Assembly (NCBI RefSeq): GCF_001269655.1
Contig: NZ_LHVE01000002.1
Coordinates: 186,001 to 250,000, forward strand
Direction of reading: 5' to 3'
DNA length: 64,000 nucleotides
Source of the DNA: Pseudomonas thivervalensis
GTDB taxonomy: Bacteria; Pseudomonadota; Gammaproteobacteria; Pseudomonadales; Pseudomonadaceae
Each line of letters starts with the position of its first letter. Position 1 is the first letter of the stretch. Position numbers and translations under genes: made by a program. A model generated the notes under the pieces. That model did no database searches. It saw nothing but the letters and a program-made list of their open reading frames with translations, and had not been told where the DNA came from. Positions 8,618 to 19,500 of this stretch are shown here, piece after piece.

Positions 8618-10219
8618 TTACTTCTTCAAACCCACGCCGTAGAAGGGTGTGAGGCCGAATGGGCTGAGTTTGAAATCCACCACTTGCCTGTTTATCGGCT
8701 GGAATACCGTGGAGTTGGCGATCGGGGTGATCGGCACCTGTTGCTTGAGGATTTTCTGCGCTTGTTGGTACAAATCGATCCGTTGCTGGCGGTCCGTCGA
8801 GACCTTGGCCTGCTGGATCAGGCGGTCATACGCTGGGTCGCACCACTTGGCGTAGTTGCTGCCCTTGACCGCCGAGCAGCTGTACAGCACCCCTAGCCAG
8901 TTGTCAGGGTCGCCGTTGTCGCCGGTCCAGCCGTAGATCATTGCGTCATGCTCACCATTTTTCGCACGCTTGATGTACTCGCCCCATTCATAGCTGACGA
9001 TGTTGGCCTTTATCCCGATCTTGGCCCAATCCTGCTGGATCATCTGTGCCGACATGCGTGCATTGGGGTTGGACGCGCGTTGCACCGTCATTGCCCATAA
9101 ATCGATGGTAGTACCCGGCGCAACCCCGGCCTCCTTGAGTAGCGCCTTGGCCTTGGTCACGTCGTGGGGCGCGTCCTGGATGGCCGGGTCGAACGACCAT
9201 TGGGGCGGCGGCAAGGCGTTCTGCGCCAGTTGCCCGGCGCTCTGGTACACGGCCTTGATGATCGCCGGCTTGTCGATGGCCATGTCCAGCGCCTGGCGGA
9301 CCTTGAGCTGGTCCAAAGGCGGGTGCGTGACGTTGTAGGCCAGGAAACCCAGGTTGAAACCGGGCTGCTTGAGCACTTGCAGGTTGGGATCCTGTTCGAT
9401 CACCTCGATGTCGGCCGGGCGTGGATAGCCGCTGACCTGGCATTCGCCGCGCTTGAGCTTTTGCAGGCGCACGGCGGCGTCCGGGGTGATGGAAAAAATC
9501 AGATTGTCGAGCTTCACGTCCTCGGGTTTCCAGTACGCGGTGTTGGCGACGTAGCGGATCTGCGAATCCTTCTGGTAGCGCTTGAACACGAACGGCCCGG
9601 TGCCGACGGGTTTCTGGTTCAGGTCGCCGGCCTTGCCTTCCTTCAACAGCTGCGCCGCGTGTTCGGCGGATTGCACCGAGGCAAAACTCATCGCCAGGTT
9701 CTGCACGAATGCCGCATCGACGTTGTTCAGGCTGAAACGCACGGTGTGCTCGTCGACCTTCTCGACACTCTTGATCGTGGTGTTCAGGCCCATGTCGGTG
9801 AAATACGGCGATTCGGTGGGGTAGGCCTGGCGGAACGGGTGTTGTGGGTCGAGCAGGCGTTGGAACGTGAACAGCACGTCGTCGGCGTTGAAGTCGCGGC
9901 TTGGGGTAAAGAACTCGGTTGTATGAAATTTCACACCCTCGCGTAGGTGGAAGGTGTAGGCCAGGCCATCGGTGGACACGTCCCAGCGGGTCGCCAAGCC
10001 GGGCTCGACCTCGGTGCCGCCGCGCTTGAACTGGGTGAGGCGGTTGAAGACGGTTTCGGCCGAGGCATCGAAGTCGGTGCCGCTGGTGTATTGGCTGGGG
10101 TCGAACCCGGCTGGGCTGGCTTCGGAGCAGTAGACCAGGGTGGTGGCGGCTTGGGCCAATGGCGCTGCGCTGATCAACGCGAACGCGAGCAAGAGGGGCT
10201 TTAAAGTGGTTCTGTCCAT
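8618..10219 (-). CDS. dppA1: Dipeptide-binding protein, DppA family (first gene of the cluster)
   Basis: This 533-aa SBP_bac_5 protein is translated from ATG 10219 (MDRTTLKPLLLAFALISAAP, signal peptide cut after AQA) with AAGGGA upstream; the frame extends to 10291 without good translation signals. Motifs are LVYCSEASPAGFDPSQY, YTFHLREGVKFHTTEFF and GWTGDNGDPDNWL. It is the promoter-proximal gene of the dpp cluster and is transcribed away from cdiA. From memory, PAO1 carries dppA1-dppA2-mdpA-psdR-dppA3-opdP-dppA4-dppBCDF; this cluster has the same order without mdpA and psdR. Confidence 0.93.
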   Translation of the reverse strand: MDRTTLKPLLLAFALISAAPLAQAATTLVYCSEASPAGFDPSQYTSGTDFDASAETVFNRLTQFKRGGTEVEPGLATRWDVSTDGLAYTFHLREGVKFHTTEFFTPSRDFNADDVLFTFQRLLDPQHPFRQAYPTESPYFTDMGLNTTIKSVEKVDEHTVRFSLNNVDAAFVQNLAMSFASVQSAEHAAQLLKEGKAGDLNQKPVGTGPFVFKRYQKDSQIRYVANTAYWKPEDVKLDNLIFSITPDAAVRLQKLKRGECQVSGYPRPADIEVIEQDPNLQVLKQPGFNLGFLAYNVTHPPLDQLKVRQALDMAIDKPAIIKAVYQSAGQLAQNALPPPQWSFDPAIQDAPHDVTKAKALLKEAGVAPGTTIDLWAMTVQRASNPNARMSAQMIQQDWAKIGIKANIVSYEWGEYIKRAKNGEHDAMIYGWTGDNGDPDNWLGVLYSCSAVKGSNYAKWCDPAYDRLIQQAKVSTDRQQRIDLYQQAQKILKQQVPITPIANSTVFQPINRQVVDFKLSPFGLTPFYGVGLKK

Positions 10220-10344
10220 GAAATCCCTTGGGGCGTGACGAAGGTTTTTCCGAAGACTAGCGGTTGGGACTGGGATGTAGGAAATATCCAAAAGTAAGGG
10301 GCACCCCTGGGTTTGGGCATACCGAATTTCTCAGCAATATTTAA

Positions 10345-10373
10345 TTGACGCCGGAATAATGGCTATCTAGTAT
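10345..10373 (+). promoter_or_regulatory. Candidate sigma-70 promoter for cdiA
   Basis: TTGACG (10345-10350) and TAGTAT (10368-10373) are separated by 17 bases. This gives an untranslated leader of roughly 140 bases before the cdiA start at 10517. The divergent dppA1 promoter must lie in the same 297-base gap (10220-10516), in which no gene is seen. Confidence 0.5.
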
Positions 10374-10516
10374 CGCGCCACTATTTTGATATTGCTTTCT
10401 GGGCAGAGGATGACGAACGTCTTCCTTGCCTTGTGAACGAGGTCGTGTCTGGCTTTTCGGCCACCGGCCTCGCACGGATGACCTCCTTTAAAATTGCGCT
10501 GCAACGAGACCCGATC

Positions 10517-13500
10517 ATGGACGACCGCCAATACGCCTTCCTGGCCCGCCAACCTTCTGCTGCCCTGAAAAACCGCGAGCGGTTCCTCGGCATGCCCAAG
10601 CGCGGCCTGGCGTTTTTGCTGGTCAACGTCATGTTCTGGCAACCGATGTGGGCCCAGGCCGAGGGCATCGTGGTCAGCGCGCCCGGCACCGGCCTGGACC
10701 GCGCGGGCAATGGCGTGCCCATCGTCAACATCGCCAAGCCCAACGCCAACGGCCTGTCGCACAACCAGTTCAAGGACTACAACGTCGACAGCAACGGCGT
10801 GATCCTCAACAACGCCACATCCCGTACGCAGTCCACGCAACTGGGCGGGATCATCCTCGGCAACCCGAACCTGCAGGGCGCCGCTGCGCAAACCATCCTC
10901 AACGAAGTCAACGGCGGCAACCCCAGCCAGTTGCGCGGCTACACCGAAGTGGCGGGGCAGTCGGCCCACGTCATCGTTGCCAACCCGTATGGCATCAGCT
11001 GCAACGGCTGCGGCTTCATCAACAGCCCGAAAGTGACCTTGAGCACCGGCAAACCGGTGGTGGAAAACGGTCGATTGGATCGCTACCAGGTCGACCAGGG
11101 CAGCGTCGCCATCGAAGGCGCGGGCCTCAATGCCAGCAACGTCGACCACTTTGAAATCATCACCCGCAGCGCGAAGATCAACGCCGAGATCCAGGCCAAG
11201 AACCTGACGATTGTCGCGGGTCGTAACGACGTCAACGCCGACACTTTGAGCGCAACCGCTCGTGCTGATGACGGCAGCGCCAAGCCGGAACTGGCGATCG
11301 ACTCGTCGGCGTTGGGCGGGATGTACGCCGGGGCGATCAAGTTGGTCGGCACTGAGGCTGGGGTTGGGGTGAAGCTGGACGGCAAGTTGATTGCCAGCGG
11401 CGGTGACATTCAGCTTGATGCCAATGGGCATTTGAGCATGGTTGATACCTCGGCCAGTGGGGCGGTTAACGTCAAGGCTGCGAGCGTTGATGTGAAGGGA
11501 CCGGTTTATGCCGGGACGACGCTGAATGCGCAGGTTCAGGGTGATCTGGTCAACCGACAGACGTTGGCGGCGCGCGATGGCATCAGCCTCAGTGCCGGTG
11601 GGCAGTTGAGCAACAACGGGATTATTGAAGCGGGGGTGAATGCGGATAACACGCGTAATGCTTCGGGGGATGTGAGCGTTACTGCAAATACGCTCGATAA
11701 CCACGGCAAGAGCATCGTTGCCAGCCGTAATCTTACGGCGAACGTCGCGCAGACATTGAACAACCAGGGCGGAACGCTCAGCGCCGGGCAAACCGCCACG
11801 ATAAAAGCCGGGACGCTGGACAACCAGAACAAGGGCCGGGTGCTGAGCAGCGGCGCATTGAACGTCAGCGCCGACAAGCTGCTCAACACCCAAGGCATTG
11901 TCAGCAGCAATGGCAACCTGACGGCCGATGTCGGGCAGTTGATCAACAGCGCCGGCGAACTCAGCAGCCTGAGCAACCTCACGTTGCGTGTTGCCTCGCT
12001 GGATAACGTCGCGGGTCTGGTGGCGGCAGGGCAGATGCTCAACATCACCGCCAGCGGCCAGATAAACAACCAGGGCGGGCGGCTTACGGCGAGCAAAAAC
12101 GCTCAGTTGATTGCCGGGTCGCTGGATAACCGCCAGGGCTCGCTTTCGGCCCAAGGGCTGAACCTGAACCTGGCCGGGCAACTGCTCAACGCGCAGGGCA
12201 GCGTGATCAGCAGCGACACGCTGCAACTGAAGGCCGGCCAGGTGAATAACGCTGCCGGCCGCATTGCCAGTGCCAAGGCCCTGGACGCCAGTGTCACTGG
12301 CCTGGACCAACAGGACGGCGAACTGTTCAGCAACACCAGCCTCAGCCTGGACATGAACCAGGGCCAGTTGAACAACCAGGGCGGCCTGATCAACGCCTCG
12401 GGTGCATTGCTGCTGAACAACCTCAAGGGCGCGAACAACCAGAACGGCGAAATCTCAAGCAAACAAGCGTTCACCCTGGCCGCACAGAATCTGGATAACA
12501 GCGGCGGTAAGTTGCTGAGCAATCAAGGCCTGATGCTCAGCATTGCCCAAGTACTGAACAACGCCCGCGGCGCCATCTCGGCGGCATCGCTGGACAGTCG
12601 CAGCAACCGCCTGGACAACAGCGATGGCCTGATCAGCAGTCGCGGCCGACTCGATCTGACGGTCGACACGCTGCTCGACAACCAACGCGGCTCAGTGATC
12701 GCCGACGGCGCGCTGCTATTGGCTGCCGAGGGCCTGGACAACCGTGTCGGGGAGATCGTCGGCAAGACCGGGCTCAACGCCACCGTCAACACCGTGGATA
12801 ACCGTCAAGGCACCCTGATCAGCACCGATGCCCTGACGCTGAAGGCGACCAGCCTCGACAACCGCCAAGCCGGTTTGATCGGCGCGACAAAAGCGCTGGA
12901 TCTCGATGTCGACGACCTCGACAACCGTGGCGGTGAGCTGTCGAGCAACGCAGACGTCACGCTGGTCAGCCAGAACCTCGACAACAGCGATGGCGGCCAG
13001 GTGTTCGCCGGCCAGGCGCTGAAGCTGACGGTCGATAAACTGCTCAACCGCACCAAAGGCCTGCTCAGTGCCAAGGCTGGACTCGAGCTGGATGGCGGCT
13101 CCCTCGACAACAGCGGCGGTTACCTGATCAGCCAGCAGAACCAGCGTATCGACCTGAGCCGCGACCTGCTCAACAGCCAAGGCCAGCTCAGCAGCGAAGG
13201 TTCGCTGGATGTCACCGCCGCCAACCTGACCAACACCGGCGGCAGCCTGTCCAGCGCCAAGGACCTGACCGTGCACAGCCTGGGACGGCTCGACAACCAG
13301 GGCGGCGAACTGGTCACCGATGGCGCGTTGCTGCTGACCAGCGCCGCGCTGGACAACCGCGAGCAGGGCCACATCAGCGCCAAGGGCGCGGTGGACGTCA
13401 CCACCGGTGCTTTCGATAACAGCCAGAATGGCCGCCTCAACAGCGCCAGCACGCTGAACCTCGTCGCGGGCCAGGTCACCAACCAGGATGGCGGAAGCAT

Positions 13501-16500
13501 CGGCAGCCAAGGTGCGCTGACGGCGTCGGTTACCAGACTGGATCAGCAGGGCGGCAAGCTGTTCAGCAATGCCTCGCTGAGCCTGGACATGAACAACGGC
13601 CAGCTCAACAACCAGAGCGGTCTGATCAACGCCCCGGGCACGCTGCTGCTGAAAAACCTCAACGGCGTGAACAACCAGGGCGGCGAAATCTCCAGCGCTG
13701 AAGCCTTTACCCTGGCGGCGCAAAACCTCACCAACGACAACGGCAAACTGCTGAGCAGCCAAGGCATGACCCTGCGCATCGCCCAAGCGTTGAACAACGT
13801 CAAAGGCATGATCGGTGCGGCCACCGTCGATACCCACGCACAAAGCTTGAACAACAACGGCGGCACCGTCACCAGTCGCGGCAACCTCGTCCTGACCATC
13901 GATCAACAGCTCGATAACCAGGACCAAGGCCTGATCAGCGCCGCGCAACTGCTCACCCTTAACAGCGGCAACCTGAACAACCAGGGCGGCAGCGTATTGG
14001 CCGGCGGCGCGTTGGTCCTCAACGCCATGGCCCTGAACAACAGCGCCAACGGCCTGATCAACGCCCAAGGCGACCTCACCGTCGACGCCGACTCCCTGGA
14101 CTCCAGCGTTGGCGGCGAAGTCTCGGCCAAGGGCGACATCAACCTGACCTTGGCATCGCTGACGCAAGACGGCGGCCGCCTGCTCGGCGAAAAAGCCGTC
14201 ACCCTGAACCTGGGCAATGGCGACCTGAACAATCGCAACGGTTTGATCACCGCCAAAGGTCCGCTGACGTTCAACGCCTTGCGCGACCTGAACAACCAGG
14301 GCGGCGAAATCTCCAGCAGCCAGAGTTTCGACCTCAAAGGCCGCACGCTGGACAACAGCGGCGGCAAGCTGATCAGCAGCCAGAACCTGGGCCTCGACGG
14401 CCAAGCGTTGGTCAACCAGAACGGTTTGATCTCCGGGTGGCAAGGACTGCTCGTCAAAGGCACGAGCCTGGACAACCGAAACAACGGCACGCTGTCCAGC
14501 CGCAACGGCAACGTGAACCTCAACCTGCTGGGCAACCTGCTCAACGGCAACGGCGGTGCGCTGGTCAGTCAGGGCAGCCTCGGTGTGACAGCCGTTTCGG
14601 TGGATAACACCAAAGGCATCCTCAGCAGCGGCGGCGCGCAGAACCTCAACCTCAGCGGCGCGCTCGATAACGGCCAGGGCGGCCTGATCGACAGCGGCGC
14701 CGGCCTGACCATCAAGGCCACCTCCGTGTCGAACGTCAGCGGCGCGGTCAACGCGCAGCAAACGCTGACCCTCGATGCTAACGATGTAAACAACCGCCAG
14801 GGCACGCTGGTGGGTAACGCCGAAGTCAACCTGAACCTCAATGGCACACTCGACAACAGCGCCGCCAAGCTCGCCAGCGCCGGCCCGCTGACCATCAAAG
14901 GCGCGACGGCGATCAACAACCAGGGCGGCCAGATCGCCAGCCAGGATCAAATGACCCTGACCACCGGCTCCCTGGACAACAGCAACACCGGGACCATCGC
15001 GGCAAAAAAAGCCCTGGCGATCACCGCCACCGGCGCCGTGCAAAACCATACAAACGGCCTGATCTACAGCCAGACGGCGGGTATCGAACTCGATGCCGCG
15101 AGCCTGGCCAATGGTAAGGGCGAGATGCAGGGGCAGACCGGTCTCGATCTTCAGTTAAGCGGAGATCTCGATAACCAGGGCGGCAAACTCATCGCCCAGA
15201 CCGGCGACGTCAGCGTCACGGCGGCCAACATCGACAACCGCGGCGGCACCCTCGCCGCAATCAAGGGCGCCCTGGAAGCGCGTACCGTGGGCGTGTTGCG
15301 TAACGGCTTCGATGTGAACAACAAGGGCGGCGTGATCCAGGCCCAGCGCCTCAACCTCCGCGCCTTGGCCGGGCTGAACAACAACGGCGGGCGGATCGCG
15401 GCTCAGGCGGGCGATGTCATCATCAACACGGCTGACCTGAACAACCGCAGCGGTGGGCTCTATGCCACTGGGTTGATCAACATCAGCGCTGCCGACCTGG
15501 ATAACGGTGCGGGTGGACAGTTGGCGGGCGGGACCCTGGATTTTACCCTGGGAGGGGCCCTGAGCAACGTCGGTGGCGTCCTCGAAAGTGACAGCCGCAT
15601 CGGCTTGAGCGCGGCCAGCTTCAACAACCAGGGCGGCCAGTTGCGTACTTTGGCCAGCAGCGGCAGCACTCGCCTTCAACTGTCGGGCGTGCTGGATAAC
15701 CGCAATGGCGTGATGGAAGTCGCCAACCAGGACTTGACCTTGCAGGCCGGCAGCTTTCTCAACGCCGGCGGCCGCCTACTACATGGCGGTACGGGAGAAT
15801 TCCAGATCGGCTTGGCCAACCTGGGCAGTGCCGGCGGTGACATCGTGACCCTCGGCGGCCTGACCCTGAGCGCCGCCAACTGGACCAACAGCAGCGTGAT
15901 CCAGGCCGCGCGGCTGAACATCGACGTCGGTCAACTGATGCTCACTGGCAGCGGCCAACTGCTGGCGAACGACAGTTTAGTGGGGCGTGGGGGCAACTGG
16001 ACCAATAACGGTCTGATCGCCAGTAACGGCACACTGGATGTTGCCCTGACCGGGCTATACGCGGGCAGCGGCCAAGCCACGAGCATCGGCAATTTCGGCC
16101 TGAGCGCCGTGGGTGTACAGCTATCGAGTGCTGGACGCATCGCCGGTGCGAGCGATGTGCAGGTCAGGGCCGGTGGTACGTTGGTCAATCAGGGGCGCAT
16201 CACCTCGGCCCGGGACCTGACCCTCAGCGCCGCCAATCTGAGTAACAGCGGCACGATCGGCAGTGCCGGCAAGCTTGACCTGGTCAGCCAGGTACTGCGC
16301 AACGAAGGCGCGGACGCAGGTAATCAGAGTTTGATTTCCAGTGGCGGCGATATGCGCCTGCTGGTCGGCGACTTCACCAATCGCTTCGCTACGGTGTACA
16401 GCCTGGGAGGCCTCCTCGTAGCAGGCGATGCAGCGCTCAATCGCGCCAACCGCATCGACAACGTATCGGCCACTTTGCAGAGCGGTGGGGCGATGGGGCT

Positions 16501-19500
16501 CTACGCCGGTACGGTCAGCAACCGCAAGGATGCGTTCTCAGTCAGTGAAGAGTTGGTTTCCGGCACCATCACCTATCAATGCCTCAACTGTAAGGGACGG
16601 CACTACGACTTCTTCTACTACCTGACTGAAGAGATCGTCCGTTCCGTGCAGGCAGACTCCGCAGCGGCATCAATCAATGCCGGCGCTGCGCTGAAAGTGC
16701 AGTCATCCCTTTTTGAGAACAAGCACAGTACCGTCAGCGCCGCGTCGTCCATCGACATCAGTGCGGATAACTTCAACAACGAAGGGGCGTCCACCGAGAG
16801 CGTGCTGCGCACCCGACAGTTCCGCAATCCCAACGACAGCGAGCGAAGCTCCGTCTGGGACAGCCTGACGCGTGAGGGCGGGGCGATCGCGGAATACGCC
16901 AAATACAACTCAAAGACCCAGTTCGTCTACCAGGAAGAATGGTATGACCCCGACGGCAGTTACATCACACCGGTGGACCGAGGAAGGCAGGACACCGGCA
17001 TAGCCAACCCGAACTACCGGCCTAACTCGGGCTATGCAGTACCCAGCAAAATCCTGGGCTATACGCTGATCGATACACGCGAGACGCAAACCAACACAGG
17101 CGTGGCCGCCAATGCCGTCATTCAGGCTGGCGGCGCGGTTAACATCACGGCCAGCCAGACGCTGGGCAACGGCGTTACGCGCCAGAACATAGGCTATTCC
17201 AGCCAAGCCCTGAGCACGGCAAACACGCAGGCCAGCAGTCGGGTCAACCCCAACACCGCGCGCATCAATGCACAATTACCGCCGGATCTGGCCCAGCGTC
17301 AGGTCAACCCTCTGGATCTGCCAGGCTTCGTTCTGCCAACGGGCGGTAGCGGTTTGTTCCGTTTGAGCGCTCTAGCCGCAAGCCAGGCCAATGCCTCTGG
17401 CGTCGCACCGTCGCCAGCCCATTGGACCCTGGGAGGCGCCAGCATCGGCCTCGCTCAACGCCAGCAACCTTTGGAGCAGACCGGCCCAAGCCAACTGAGC
17501 GGCGGCAATGGACCGATCTTCCAGCCTGGCGCTTCAGCGGTACTGCCGCAGGTGCTTCCCGCAGCGGCGCAGGGCGTCTCCAGCACCGCCACCGTGGTCA
17601 ATCCGCAGAGCATCGCTCGAGTCCAGGGGCTACCGGCCAACAACCGCGGACCGCAGCCGCATAAATATCTGGTCGAGACCGATCCTGCACTGGCTGACCT
17701 CAAGCAATTCATGAGTTCGGATTATCTTCTGGACAAGTTGGGGTATGACTCGGATGCCAGCTGGAAACGCTTGGGCGACGGATACTTCGAGCAGCAGATG
17801 ATCCAGCAGGCGGTGACGGCTCGTACCGGCAAGCGCTTCATTGATGGCCAGACATCTGACGATGCGCTTTACCGTTATCTGATGGACAACGCCATCGCCA
17901 GCAAGCAGCAGTTGGGCCTGTCGGTGGGCGTTACCCTGACCGGCTCTCAAGTGGCGGCCTTGACCCACGACATCGTCTGGCTTGAAGAGCAGGAGGTCAT
18001 GGGCGAGAAGGTACTCGTGCCGGTGCTCTACCTGGCCCACGCCAATGATCGCCTGGCGCCGACTGGCGCACTGATCGAAGGCCAGGATTTGACACTGATA
18101 GCCGGCCAGAACCTAGAGAACAGCGGGACGCTACGGGCCAAGAACAATCTGTCGGCCAGTGCCGGCCAGGACCTGGCCAATAGTGGTTTGATCCAAGCCG
18201 GCGGCCGCGTCGATTTGCTGGCAGGCAATACCTTGTCCAACGGTGCCGGGGGCATCATCAACGGACGTGATGTCAGCCTGAACAGTCTGCTGGGGGATGT
18301 TGTAAATGAACGCACCCAGACCGTGCAGCAAGGCCGTTACGTCGTTGAAGGCAAACTGGACAGCGCCGCTCGCATCGAAGCGTCCAACGACCTGATCGCC
18401 GGGGTCGGGCGCGACCTGCTCAATATTGGCGGGGTGATGCAGGCCGGCCGTGATGTGGAGATCCGCACTGGGCGTGACCTGCTGATAGGTTCTGCCGAAC
18501 AGACCTACAGCTATCAGAACGGCAAGCGCAACCGCAGCGAGTCCATCAAACAGTCCGGCTCGCAGATCACCGCCGGTCGTGACCTGGACATGGGCGCCGG
18601 CCGCGATTTCGCCGCGATCGGCAGCAACTTCGAGGCCAAGCGAAACATTGTCGTTGACGCAGTCGGCGATGTGACCCTGGCTTCGGCTGCCAATGAGGAA
18701 CACTCGTACTCCAAGAGCAAGAAAGTGACTCGCCAGGAGGATCATGTCCGCCAGGTCGGCACCCAGTTGAATGCTGGCGGCGATGTTTCCATGAGCGCGG
18801 GTGAGGATCTTCGATTGATCTCCAGTCGCGTCAGTGCGGGTGACGAGGCGTATCTCTATGCCGGCGACCAGCTCGAATTAACAGCCGAGACCGACAGCGA
18901 CTATTCGCTTTACGAGAAGAAGAGCAAGGGAAGTTGGGGGAAAAAGAAGACCAAGCGTGACGAAGTGACCGACGTGCGTCATGTCGGTAGTGCGATCACT
19001 ACAGGCGGCGATTTGACGTTGGTCAGCGGTGGGGATCAGCGGTATCAGGTGGCGAAGCTTGCCAGCGGTAATGACCTGATCGTGGACAGCGGTGGTGACA
19101 TCACTTTTGAGGGCGTGAAGGACCTGCACCAGGAGAGTCACGAGAAGAGCAAGTCCAGCGCAGCCTGGTTCAGCATGAAGGGTAAAGGCCGCACTGACGA
19201 AACCCTTCGCCAGAGCGAACTGACTGCCCAGGGCGATCTGGTGATCACCGCGGTGGGCAAGATTCATGCAGACGTACTGCAAATCAACAAGCAGACGGTA
19301 AGTGAATCCATCGACGCAATGGCCAAGGCCGATCCAAAACTGGCGTGGCTCAAGGAGCTGGATGAGCAAGGCGGGATCGACTGGCGGCAGGTGCAGGAGG
19401 TCCATACCAGCTTCAAGTACGCGAACTCGGGCATGGGCCCGGCCGCCCAAATGATCGTCGCCATATTGATGACGGTCCTGCTCGGCCCGGCTGGCGCCGG

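Noticed and set aside
10367..15049. Long minus-strand frames opposite the start and repeat region of cdiA
   Set aside because: They mirror the repetitive cdiA coding sequence; the plus frame has the signal peptide, TPS domain and FHA repeats.
11500..16300. Regularly spaced repeats suggesting a CRISPR array
   Set aside because: They are coding repeats of the FHA-1 type (LDNQGG) with variable length, in frame throughout, and no cas genes are near.
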